DNA from: Nemopilema nomurai
Lineage: Eukaryota; Cnidaria; Scyphozoa; Rhizostomeae; Rhizostomatidae
Direction of reading: 5' to 3'
Assembly (NCBI GenBank): GCA_003864495.1
Contig: PEDN01001352.1
Span: 186,001 to 250,000, forward strand
Length of the DNA: 64,000 nucleotides
Part shown: positions 35,601 to 47,043 of the stretch, piece after piece
Position numbering within the stretch: the first letter of the stretch is position 1
Layout of the letters: every line of letters begins with the position of its first letter
The notes under the pieces: generated by a model
What the model was told of the DNA's origin: nothing
The model's database searches: none
What the model saw: the letters and a program-made list of their open reading frames with translations, nothing else
Translations under genes and position numbers: made by a program

Positions 35601-37768
35601 ATTGTTGCTTCCACGTTGTCTCGTGCTAAATCATTCTGCTTTTCTCGAAAAACAATTGTAGTTCTTTGGTGCAGCTACAACTGTACCTGGAATCTTTGAA
35701 TAACCGTCATCGGGTAGATTCTTTTTTATGTACTATAGCAGAATTCGGTAGCCACACATCCAATTTACAATGCCAACATTTGACTTCTTGTAGATTAGAA
35801 GTCTTCCAGACATTGAAACATTCGAAAGTAGAACATAATGTTATCAAATTAACTGCGTACCCTTTGAAAACGTACTGGTCTGTTCAATAAGCTAAATTCG
35901 CGAGTGACAACATGATTAACATGTAGTGAATTGTATAGAGCGTCTGAGGAAGTCACTGTTGAAAGCTTGGCCCGGTTTTATCATTTCATAATGGCACTTT
36001 TCATTCTCTGCTCATGACAGGTTCTTGGTGCCTTTGCATTTGTGAACCGTAATACCCAATGAAGCACAGGAGTGCACATTCTTAAGAGTTTAAGCAAAAT
36101 TTCCGCTTATCTTTGCATCTGAATGTAGGCCAGTTACTTCAAGAAGCAGCATCTAGTTCAGCAATTTTGCTTTTAAAATATTTATTTTGTTACAGAGACT
36201 TGAAGTACTCAACCTCACGTGCACAAAAACAGGCGTTCATCGTCATGGCATTGTGGTGCCAATGTCAGCATTCTTAGAGAGCATTCAATCCTTTGACTCG
36301 ATGCAATTTGCAAGAAAAACACTAAACTTGTCATGAACAATTGTGCCATTCTCAGCATTCTTGGAGATTATACAACTCTTGGACTGAGTTTGATTCGCAG
36401 GACTTCTTTGCGACCCTGTGAAAATTGCGCTTAGTGGTAGTAGCTTGTTCAGTTAACGAACAGTCCATATGAACTTCACACAACAATGAAATCTACGCTG
36501 GTTCTTAAAGTTTAAGAGGATGAATTTAGTTCCCAGTTGCTTCATAAATAGCATTCATAATTTCCTCAAAGTGTCACATCTATAAATGTAACTACAGTTT
36601 GTGCTTTGTTAGTAATTATTTTTGGCTCCTTTGAAAGTATATGAAATAGGAATTAGCAGCTTGAAAAAATAGCAACACAGTTACTGTTTGATGCTCCAGA
36701 ATCTGAATGTTAAGATTCCAGCCTTTTTGTATATCCTGTCTAAAATTTATTTGTTTTACTCATACAAAACCTTGTCCATTTTTGGACTTCAATATTTTTA
36801 ATGACTTTTTGTCAAGCAAGAAGCACTGAAATGTCTAGGGTTCTTCATCATTCTCCTTTTTACTTTAAAAGACAGAACCTTAATAAGTTTGCATGCATTT
36901 GTCTCAGCGAAGACTAAAGCTTTGCTCAAATTTTTCAAGCTGTATTCTCATAGACCTTTGAAGTATCGAGCTCTAATCCAGTATATTTCTAAGGTCTCCG
37001 CCCGCCTAAGAGTGTTTTGCAGTCCATAGGTTGGGAGCAATTAATTGTGTTTCGATCTTTAACCATTATAAGCATAGTTGAATCGGGATGATTATAACAT
37101 TGGGCATCAAGACTATCTCAGTTGGCCCAACGAGACCGCTGCCTTACTTAGCTAAGATGCCTCTTCAGTATGGAGCTATCCCCGTTTGCGTGCATTTCTT
37201 AGAGCCGATTCAATTTAGATGTGTTTGATGTCTTTGTGTCACATTTTAACTATACTTGTTCTTTGTGAAACAGTGCTGGGTAATCAAAGTTGTGAACTTG
37301 TTGTGTTAACTAGTCAAGTTTAATTCACAAATTGCTGAACCATTTTCTTTGCTGGAAAACCGCTACTGGATTTTCAACAGAATGCTTTTATAAAAGGTGA
37401 ATCAGAAACATAAAAGGAAACAAAATGTATACAAATGCACCACATTTGTTTAAACCTCCATCTAGAGTGGCTAATAAACATTCTTGAATCCTATTCGTGG
37501 ATATGGCTCTCACACGCAAAGTACAATTGTGACAATTATGATTCAAAACTCACAATCAATCGTTCACAAAACATTACACGTGGAAATATGTTAACAAAAA
37601 TTGCTTCGACTCTTCAAACCCATGCAAAATAGTTTCATAAACTGTAAACTTATTTTATCGACCGTAATGTAAATGCAATGATTGTCTCTCTAACGATGTC
37701 AAACTAACACTTATATTTCGCACGATTTACAAACATCTCACGGTATAAAATGCAGAGATAGATAGTTA
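32655..37768. other. Gene-poor region upstream of the forkhead gene's 3' end
   Basis: Apart from the possible decayed membrane-protein gene at 33080-33674, only short ORFs without domain resemblance are present. An imperfect duplication around TCAGCATTCTT lies near 36260-36370. Confidence 0.35.
33080..33674 (-). pseudogene. Possible decayed multi-pass membrane protein
   Basis: Two overlapping minus-strand frames (33414-33674 and 33080-33421, the latter extendable upstream) together encode several hydrophobic segments. Examples are YIVINFSLLALNLCNVAV, a segment around INVLSLLCLLSGII and LILYVGIVFTFCFIAMSFL. The frame change falls near a six-T run around 33480-33490, as expected for a single-base slip in one ancestral ORF. 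The family is not recognised; a chemoreceptor-like protein is only a guess. Chance hydrophobic ORFs in AT-rich DNA are a real alternative. Confidence 0.25.
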
Positions 37769-37774
37769 TTTATT
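37769..37774 (-). promoter_or_regulatory. Possible polyadenylation signal for the forkhead gene
   Basis: AATAAA on the minus strand immediately follows the stop codon (37775-37777). This would give an unusually short 3' UTR, so another signal may be used. Confidence 0.3.
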
Positions 37775-38656
37775 TCACTGGTAGTACCCTCTGTGTTGCT
37801 GAGGATACGGCTCATAGTAGCTGTTCATAACTTTGTAGTCCATTGGTACTTGGCTTTGGTAGGTGTTTCCCTGCACGTTATACTGACTATGCATATAGTT
37901 GTGTCCCTGGCTCATGTGTCCCTGGCTCATGTGCGGTTGGTGGGACGAAAGTTGGTCGTAATTAGGCATCATGGAGCTGCAAGAAGGAATGTGGTAATGT
38001 CCGACATGTTCTGCACCTTCGCTTGGCGATGCAGATAGTGTCAGTGGCACATGGAGTGTCCTGTTGTCGCAGGCCATCATCTCTCTCTCATACGACGGTT
38101 GCATCGGGTATTGATCTTGAAACGACGTCTGCGGATTTCTTCTTGCGCGGGTTTGCCGTCTTTTGCGAAAGTCGCCTCTCATGAAGCGAGAAAGATACGT
38201 CGGGTGTATTGCCCAATGACAACTGCGGCCGTTCTCGGGCCTATGCAGCTTCATGAAGCAGTCGCTAAGTGACAGTGTGTGCCGGACGCAGTTCCTCCAG
38301 CCGTTCCCCTTCTCTTTCAGTGGTGGAAAACGCCTCTCCATGAACTCGTATATCTCATTCAGGGCACATCGTTGTACGGTCTTGCTAAGTATGGCCTGTG
38401 CTATCATGGCAGTGTACGAGGGCAGGACATTGGTGCTCTTCGCGGCTCTCTCGTTGGTATCAGCTCTATCGTTCCCCTGATCATTGTATGTTTGAATATG
38501 GGCCATTTCTTTAATGCGACTGTTCAAAACACTGTCAGATGGTTTGTTTACGTTCCTATTTTGAATTTGGCTTATACTCCTATGACTTCTAGCAAACGGT
38601 GTGGTTTGCAATAATATTCTTCTTCGTGTCGCTCGTCCGCCTTTATCTGCAATCAT
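37775..38656 (-). CDS. Divergent forkhead-box transcription factor, single exon (possibly FoxQ2-like)
   Basis: Forkhead proteins bind DNA through a winged helix. The 293-residue ORF has a forkhead domain at about residues 79-173. Helix 1 is SYTAMIAQAIL, followed by LNEIYEFMERRFPPLKEKG, recognition helix GWRNCVRHTLSLSDCFMK (119-136), wing 1 ENGRSCHWAI, then HPTYLSRFMRGDFRKRR and a basic tail. The Asn and His that contact DNA in WRNxVRH are kept. The usual HN after VR is HT, and the usual glycine/asparagine wing residues are SCH. The GDFRKRR end and single-exon structure suggest FoxQ2 or FoxQ1 relatives, but the subfamily is uncertain. The C-terminus is rich in Gln, Ser, Tyr, His and Met with a short HMSQG duplication, typical of a disordered regulatory tail. 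Met51 is an alternative start. Confidence 0.88.
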   Translation of the reverse strand: MIADKGGRATRRRILLQTTPFARSHRSISQIQNRNVNKPSDSVLNSRIKEMAHIQTYNDQGNDRADTNERAAKSTNVLPSYTAMIAQAILSKTVQRCALNEIYEFMERRFPPLKEKGNGWRNCVRHTLSLSDCFMKLHRPENGRSCHWAIHPTYLSRFMRGDFRKRRQTRARRNPQTSFQDQYPMQPSYEREMMACDNRTLHVPLTLSASPSEGAEHVGHYHIPSCSSMMPNYDQLSSHQPHMSQGHMSQGHNYMHSQYNVQGNTYQSQVPMDYKVMNSYYEPYPQQHRGYYQ

Positions 38657-41600
38657 CTGCCGCTTCTTCGCAATGGCTCATCTTTTTAAAAAGGGAAGGT
38701 GATACACAGTACTGAATTATCTATAAATTGAATTCGGTAGAGATATGCTTCATTTTTCTGTCAAAGCCAACATCAATGGTTTAACCTGTTTTGGTAATTG
38801 ATTACAGCGTAGCCCCAGTTACTCGACCAATCTCAGTGGTTCTACCCACAAGCATGCGAAGCCGAATCACCTGGCTGGATAACTTACTTTACAAACAAAC
38901 AATTCCGCTCTTGAAGCTAATGCTAACTTTGACACAGCCTTACTCAAGTCGATTCGCAGATAATTAGTTATAGGATGCCTCCAAATTATCAATTTTGCAA
39001 AAAATTGCAGTAGGTTGTGAAACGTGTCAGGCATTTCGCATGTTGTTTTGATGGTTTTGAACTTGATAGTCTGTAAGGTTGAAATCACAAGTAGGAAGGT
39101 TTGATTGAATTTATAAGCAAGGCAGAAGAGCTTGTTTGTGTGAAAAAACTGTTTTTAGCAAAGGTATACAAAAGCTTCTGCATACGGATATAAAGTATGG
39201 CTTGAAAATGGCACTGCGATGTGTCACTACTGTTTGAATGAGCTAGCGCATGTTGAGCAACAGCTCCGGTAATTTGATACATGGTAGCAAAATTTGCAAT
39301 AGCATTAATATGGTTGGTGCTGAAGAATGTTTCATACCTTCTTTCAGGTAATGTATCTTTTGAGTTTTTTCGTTACCGACAGGCGAGCATGGGTAAGCCC
39401 TTTTTCATGTCTGAAGCATTTTCAGCAAAATTCTCGAATATCGTTGGGTTTTTTCGAAAAATCTAAATTCTTTTTAATAATAAGATACTGGTGTCTGTAG
39501 CGGTTGGTTCTAAAACTACAAGCAACAACCATCTTTTCAACAATCAAGCTAACGCAGTTCAATAACACGGTGCATTTAGTGGCAAACTACAAGTTTTCTA
39601 AGCAGGTCATGCTTTCGTCAAGATACCTATGAACGTTAGGCGCAGTCTTTTTCTAAAATGGGAGTCTGAACTTGGAGAGCTAGCTACGAAATGTCTCATG
39701 CTTGCTGTGTGTAAAAAATGGTTCTTGTTTCCATGTTTCTACTAATACATATGCTTTGTTTCTTTCTGCCAAGATTTAGAACAGTTACAAAGACAGCTTG
39801 TGTTCAGATATTACCTTCCAACATCATTTGAAAATGTGTTGGGAAATAAAACCTTACTAAAAGCCGACTGGATTGTGTCGCCAGGCACTAGAGATATTGT
39901 TCCCGTTATAAAAGTAACAGAGATGATCGCTTGAAATATTTTTCTTTTGAAGCACTGATGTAAGATGAACAACTTGAAGATCTTTTGAAGTGAGCATTTT
40001 GATACAACACAGGCTTTGAACTCTAGTATATAAAATTGTGCTTTTGCAATGACATCATGATGGAAACAATACAACTAATTCAGCTTCCTAGGGAAATTAA
40101 TGTCTAGAAGTAAAAAAATTGTCTTTGTTTTACTCAGATAACAGCTGGAACGACCTTTTATGTCCTGCAAGGTTAGAGAAATTTCATTTTATTGAGCGCA
40201 TTATTTTTCATAAGCTTAAATTTTTGTGAACAAGAGAAGAGAAAAAGAAGAAGAGTCAGATTTAACGTTAGCCTTTTGCTTCTTCGATGTATTTTTTAAG
40301 ATTAATGAAAGTCTGTTTTAGCACTGAAAAATGTATGGTGTATAAACTGTAATTGAATTTAATCAAGCATCATAGGTGTAAAGCCTTGATAAATTGATTT
40401 AACAGCTGCAGCACTTCTTCCCTACTACCTCCAAACAAATCTAGAAGCCAATCGTGCGAAAAATTACAGATGTTGAAAAAACATTATTGAAAGGCTGTCA
40501 ATCAGCCAACATCGAAAATGGCTGGTCATTATATTGATATAGGGATTCAGTATTAATGGGTTGAAAAACTAAGTCACATTCACGCTAAAGGCTACTTGAA
40601 TTATCTGCAAGGAGTTCAGGAAGATAGATGCTCATGGCTTTGATTTTAAGAAATCCGGGAGATGTTGACTGCATAGTGTTAGTTTGAAAGTGACTTTTTT
40701 GACTGCCTTGAAATACCAATACAAACAAATCGCAAATAAGCTTCTAGGAGCCAAAAGGCACGGCGCAGGTAGAGAATGATTCCACACACGAGGGCATGAC
40801 GCCTTTAGGCTTACAATGCCGTTTTTGTCAGTTTAAAGAATTCTCTTCGCGGAGCTTTCCGCTAGCGGATGGTCACCGAGAAATATTCACAGAAAGGAAG
40901 GGATCAAAACAAATCTTATTGCCTCTACCTCCCGAAAGAAATTCGAATGCAACGCAAACAGAAAATCCATTAGCCCGGATATTCATTTACTGTAACTAGA
41001 AAACAAAGCACTTCTTCCGTTGGAGTAAACTGAAGATTTGACAACACGTTCGTTGAACAATCATTAAACTCTCTAAGACATCTTTGTGCGTACTCTCCCA
41101 ATAACATGCTGTAGCCGTTATTTGTTATAGAAAACATGCCATACCCGTTATTATCTTTAGTTTTCGTCAACAGGCGGGTCTCAGTTTTTCTATTGTCATA
41201 ACATTTTGTACACAGGCAGGTCGACTATAATCGTCCATTAATTGCGAGCTCTATTCTGTGGTTGCAATGACGTAGAACGATTAATGGCCAAGCAATATTT
41301 TTCTTACTATCATGATTATTTTTCCTTTTTCGACTTGATTTTCACACATTTATACAGTTGCCTTTAACATTCAATAAACAGCTACTTCAATTACAATTTA
41401 TGAAGTGCCAATATATTTTTGTTGTAAGGCACAGCTTTAGTAGAGGGCTGCTTCAATAAAGGACTTTCTTTTATTTCTGTGGTTTTCTTATCAATGCAGA
41501 TTGCGTGCTATCATGTTTCCAGTGAAAAAGCAGTTACGCTTCTTAATGGACTGAACTTCCGCAACCAATCATTTCTATGCTGGGAAGGATTGTTTGTTAA

Positions 41601-44261
41601 TTGTAGGCTACTGCTGATCTACTTGAGGCTACTAGATCATCATAGGATTGATCGATCATTCGAAATAGAACGTGGATATAGGAAATTATTTTAGCAATGA
41701 GCAATTATGGAAGATGTGAGAGATCGGATGATATGGCGCAAGGGATATGTGAATTACATTTGACGTAATGATTGGATACGAGGCAACTGTGTTGTTTCTC
41801 GTGTTCGAGATCGTAGAAATGACCATGTGACTGGACGAACAAAAGATACGATATGATCTAATTTGATTCAAATTCTATTATAATACTACAAAACCTAGTT
41901 ATATAAATAATAAACCAATCAACTAAAAAGCGCAACAACAATAATGATATGAATTAAAAGACAAATCGAAGCAGAGCTCTTCAGGAGGAGCTTTCAAACT
42001 AACAAAATGAAGGCCCTCCCTTTTGTTACAGCGATCTGTATGTTCATGTATAAAAGTTTCTCCTTGCATTGCATTAAACTACCTAAAGGACTAAATAAAA
42101 CAGTTTGCGAAGCGCACTGACTTTCAAAGGGTTTATAGAAGATAATTTTCAAAGATTTTTTTAATAAAAATTTAGAAGAGGTAGTTCTTATTTCAACTGG
42201 AAGATTGTTTCTGAATTTTGCTCCCATTTATTGAGTAAAGAAGTGTCTTCAGCAGAAGCCTTAGATTCGATAGATCCTTTATAAGCTGAACCTACTTTCA
42301 GTTCTTGCAAGTGTATTTTTTCAGTTAGTGTGTAATCAATTTCTCTTTCAACCAGTGGTTGCTTAATGAAAAGGTGTCCAAAAATAACGATATAACTTTT
42401 AAAGATGATGGCAGAATGTCATTGTTATTGTTAAGAAGAAGTAAAGTCAAAGGAATGGCATGCCATCACTGTTTAGGCTTCAAAGGACAGGTCAAGAGGT
42501 CAATCAACTGGAGTTTGCCCAGGCTTGTGCTGTTCATGGTTGTGTGTATACTAAGCTTGTTGAACTGCAAATATTTACAGAAAGGCAACATTCTAAGTTA
42601 ATATGCGACTACACAGTTTGTTATAAAATGTGCTATTTATAATCAATTTTGATCTCTTAAAGATGTTGCTTCGTATGAAGAGAAAAAAAGCATTAGGGGC
42701 TTAATTCAAGGCCCCAGGAGTTCTTTTAGTGAGGGTAAAGGGACTGCTTGGTTAGAATTCCTTTTAGAAGGTTCTATATTACGATAGGTCCAACGCTCTA
42801 GAGATAGGGCTTGATTGAACAAAAAGGCAACATCGAAAAGATTGTGACAAAGGACTTGTCGACACCATAACTGGTAAACTACTGAAAGGCCCCGAGTGTT
42901 AAACACTCTAATGAAATGTTTAACCAACAAGGCTGTTTTCACAGACAAAGACTTTGAAGCATGTGTGTGTCTAGGGCTTTGCCACGTTTTTAACGTGTAC
43001 AATATTATGAAGCCTGACTGCTTGGATAGGCTTCTGAAAAATTAGGCTTAGTTTATTGAATGATTACAATAACAGCAAAGAAAGTTTTTGCTCAACAGTC
43101 GAAAACATAGGTCGAGCATTGTAACACCTGAAGCCAGTGTATTTTTCACATCTGAATCCCCTACTGTTCCTTCATGATACAATGGTGAATGCGTCTTCTA
43201 CGGTCACCATAATCACTTTTCCTATTTTTTCCTCGATTTGTATTCATGAATGGACATTTTCTTTATGTTAGTGTGAACTAAACATACAATGGGAAAGTGT
43301 TGGAGTTATGTGTACACTAGTCCTTCAATGCAAGACGCCACGAAATAATTCACCAATTTTGCATGAATGAGATTTATTTTATCTCATTCAATTTTGGATC
43401 CGTCTCAACAAGCAAAACTTTTTACAAATTTTAGCATAATTGTTTAGATTCTCTAAACCTAATGTGCCCTACGAGTGACAAAATCAAGGAATGCACTATG
43501 CTACCTCGCCTATCTTACACAGAAGGAGTAACTGGCCTTCCACTGGCACTTGTTTTTTGTTACAATTACCTCAATATAGCAGACTAAAATATACCTGCTA
43601 ATTATGTTTCCAAAATGAATTTCTGACGCAGATTTTATTTTGTAGTGGTAACATTTTTTCCAGCAAGCTAAAAAAGGACATTCAATAACTTTACAATTGA
43701 CCTATAAATGTGGCCAATTTGATTAGAAGACATCAAACTCGTTGACACAGGAAACTAGTTGCATGTATTTCTAGCTGTTATATTTAGCTGTGTTATATTA
43801 GATGTACTATGTAGTTTACTGCACTTCGCTTCCATTGGTATTGTTTTCGTAGAAAGGTCGAGTATCTTGTAGGTAACATAGTTAAGTAGCCTGTGTTAAC
43901 AAAGGATTAAAAAGACCAAAGTGCATTTTATTGTATTTAGTGAGTTATGTGATATAACTCTAAATGCAATTAACGTTACCAAAAGTCTAATTTTCATTTT
44001 GGTTTGTATGTAGTAAACTTAATAGTTGTATGAAAACAAAAACTGAAATCGTGCAATCGTTGATTGCAATGTTAATCGTGCAAATGATATCAGGAATCTC
44101 TATCGAATCGAAAGGCTTTTTCATCACAATCGATCTACACAAAGAATATTCTATTGCACTCCTTCATTTCTTCAATAAGGGGATTTCTTTGTCTTTTTGA
44201 ACCGCCTCAAATACTAGAAAACCTAATGGAGGTTTTCACCAGATACCCATTACTCAGGAAT
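38657..44261. other. Long region without recognised genes
   Basis: It includes the forkhead promoter at its left edge, with a weak TATA-like TTTAAAAAG on the minus strand near 38684-38692. ORFs here are short and without domain resemblance, and no mobile element was recognised. Confidence 0.4.
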
Positions 44262-44312
44262 GAAACGTCCCTGATTCAGGGATTTATCCACCCAACGAAA
44301 ACCTCGTTTAAA
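44262..44312 (+). repeat. Dispersed repeat, inverted partner of 56668-56720
   Basis: It contains CCCTGATTCAGGG (itself palindromic) and GATTTATCCACCCAACGAAA. The same block occurs in reverse orientation at 56668-56720 with a few substitutions. Confidence 0.65.
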
Positions 44313-44858
44313 TAGAAAATGCAGTCAATATGAGGCCACTCTGTTGATGCTGTAGGCCTAGCAATGGCACGGAATCGACCCTCCTTCGTACTTTTCTCGT
44401 GATCTGGCAGATGGAACCTTTGGATAGAAATATACGAAATATTGCCAGTGGGCCAGAGCTTGGTTCTTTCTATTCTGTTGCATTCTCTCGGTAACAGGGA
44501 ACCCAGTGGACAGCCTCTACATGCAAAGGTTCAACTGCAACTTTTGTTTTGCACCTTCGCGTTCAAGAACTAGTAGTCCCATATACAGTACCTATACAGT
44601 ACAGGCCAAAAAAGGCAGCTGAAAGTTCACTGGGACCGGGGCATCAGCAACCCTGTCACTGGAATTGCGAATTTTTTTATTTTACACAAAACTCGTAAAC
44701 AAAATTGGCGTAAATAGAGGGTGGTCAGTGGGGCAAAAAACCTAAATAGAAAGCTAAACAGTTATTTTTCTTAGTTTGATAGATGAACTTTATTTAAAGA
44801 GAGGAAAAACCTGGTTAGCCTAACAACTAATCTTCCCCTGGTTCCTCATACCTATACC

Positions 44859-45237
44859 ACACGCTTTTTATAAGGAACCACTTTATAAGGAACCTACATG
44901 TAGAAGGCCGAAATATATAAAAAACGAAATCCCTAAGGAACTTTTCGATTTGAATTGTTTATAACTGCAAGCATCAAGGGCTAAAAAGCTCGTTCCATTA
45001 ATTTGCAGCCAATACTCGCATAGTTTGTTTGCTATTTGTGTGTCAAGTGCTTTATGGAGTAGTTTCCGCATATTCTATCTCGCCCCTCTCTCTATTAAGT
45101 GTTACGGCTTATTGATGTGCAGTGAAAATTAAGGAACTTTTAAGAAACTTTGTTACTAAAATCTGATGACTTGAGGTCTACGAATAAGGAACTTTTGGAA
45201 CTAGGCCTTGTGGTAGGTTCCTTATAAAAAAGCGTGT
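44859..45237. mobile_element. MITE with about 21-base terminal inverted repeats
   Basis: The left end ACACGC(T)5ATAAGGAACC at 44859-44879 is the inverse of GGTTCCTTAT(A)6GCGTGT at 45216-45237, differing by one base in the homopolymer. The 379-base element has no transposase. Interior copies of AAGGAAC (44880s, 44930s, 45130s, 45185s) resemble subterminal repeats. No clear target duplication was seen, so the superfamily is open. Confidence 0.65.
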
Positions 45238-46239
45238 ATAACGTGGGAGGATACAAATTTAAATTTCTTCAGCTGTTCTGATTTGTAGTTGCCTTTAATC
45301 AGGCACCAGTGTGTTGAATCAATGTACCTTGCACCAGAGATATCTGTATCAAATGACAATTTCCCATTGTTTTTCTATTCTTTATTGGCACATATTCCAT
45401 TTTAGCTTTATATTGCCAAAATAAGTGACACTTTTTTGACTAGACTGTAAATAGGAAGCAGGGGTGGTGCGTAGCGCTGCCGGAGTGGTATTACTTTCCC
45501 AAATAAAACAACATGGAGTTTTTGGCCACACCTTTCTTTTAAATAGGAAATGCCCTTATAATGACTTTTAGATACAAAGCTCATTGCAAATGCAGAATGG
45601 TGCAATTTTTCATTGCTTTCAAGAACAGTGCACAATAAATAAAAAACACACCTGAAAGAAAATTCATGCCTCAGAAAAAGAGGTATTAGACTAATAACAG
45701 CAATATCTTCAAAGGCCGCCCCTAATAGGAAGGGTATCAAATATCTGCATAATATTTCTACAATGAACTAGCAGCAGTAAAGAAATTTGGTGATTAGTTT
45801 GGGAACAGAAAGCAAAATTCCCAGAACCAACTTTTTGGTGGATATTTTTCAATATATCTCTTTTTTTGATTAACCCAAATTCTTTGCAGGTTGTGCTAAT
45901 AGCTAAAGCATATCCCTGTATCCCAACTATAACAAACTGAACACACAAATTAAAAAAACCTACCAATATTATGAACCATTGCATGCATTGAACCATTGTG
46001 TATTTTAGAAACGTAGCAAAAAAGACTCAGTAGAAGGTTGTAAGAGCCTATGAATTTCTTGTTATCTTTGTTGTCCCCTTTTGCTGTTTCTCATCAAATT
46101 TTCACAATTATTTTGATTAAAATTTCCTTACAAAATAATCAGAAAAAGATCTTTCCCTATACAGACTACTCCATTCCTGCATTCTTTAATGAATAATTGA
46201 ACACTTAACTTCAAGAATAATTATGCACAATGGTATAAA
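45238..46239. other. Intergenic region between the MITE and the satellite/hAT block
   Basis: No gene or repeat recognised. Minus-strand ORFs of 95 and 110 codons are hydrophobic but carry no known motif. Confidence 0.35.
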
Positions 46240-46338
46240 ATGGATACATTTGTTTTTAGTATTGATTAGAGCAAATTTCCTTATGGAAGATCATTGTGAA
46301 GAAATATGGCTCTTTCATGTTAAGCGAAGAAGGGGACA
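46240..46338 (+). repeat. Diverged satellite monomer half, left of the hAT insertion
   Basis: Matches to the 169-bp consensus include GAAGATCATTGTG (consensus GAAGATCAGTGTG) and ATGTTAAGCGAAGAAGGGGACA (consensus about ATGTTATGGCGATTGGGCAACA). The monomer resumes after the hAT at 49804, so the element sits inside one old monomer. Confidence 0.55.
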
Positions 46339-46354
46339 CAGGCCTTCCTGGGAA
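46339..46354 (+). repeat. hAT left terminal inverted repeat
   Basis: CAGGCCTTCCTGGGAA, an exact inverse of 49788-49803. It begins with CAG, as in many hAT ends. Confidence 0.85.
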
Positions 46355-47043
46355 AGGCGTGCGATCGCACTCGCACACCTTGGTACACGCCTCCCCACAC
46401 TGAGAAGTGTGTTTAATCGCACGCCTGTTTTGTAATTATTCGTTTGTTTTTTAAACCTGGTTTCCATTTACCTGCAACCGTAGAAAGGCTGCATGCAATG
46501 TGTTGCCGACAATAAGTTAAAAAGATTGCCTCGGAATCGTTGGCAGACGTGTGGCAAGCAAATGTTGATTAGCACAGGGAACTAAGAAGGTGGCAGTAAC
46601 GCTTTGATGTTTACTTTGTTCGAATTAAACATTATGCGGTGCCAGCACGTCATTTTGGAAAGCCGTTGTGACGATTATTTCTTACAATAAAACACGGACC
46701 AAATGACCATAACACGGGGACTAGTTTTACACAATGTTTTGAGATTACAACTTTTCAGCATTGTAAACATGAAGTGCGCAGAAGTGCGGCAAGTTCCTGT
46801 TCATTCTTACTTTTTGAAAAGACAACAGAAAACATTTGGACATTTGGAAAATATTCCCCTAGAATTCTTACAAAAATTGTACTCAACAATTCCGAGACGT
46901 CTGCATGCAGTCCGCCTTTCCCGTGGTTTCCCAACCAAGTATTAAAGAGAACACATGAAGCCATTGGACAATTCGACTAAAATTTCAAACCATTATTAAT
47001 TAAAATATACTTTGTTGACTGTCAAAAGATCTACACTTGAAAT

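Noticed and set aside
37793..38614. Several plus-strand ORFs of 73-111 codons
   Set aside because: Antisense shadows of the forkhead gene.
42359..42642. Overlapping plus-strand ORFs with a Cys/His motif (CHHCLGF)
   Set aside because: A single CHHC cluster without the spacing of any zinc-finger family, and no supporting exon structure.
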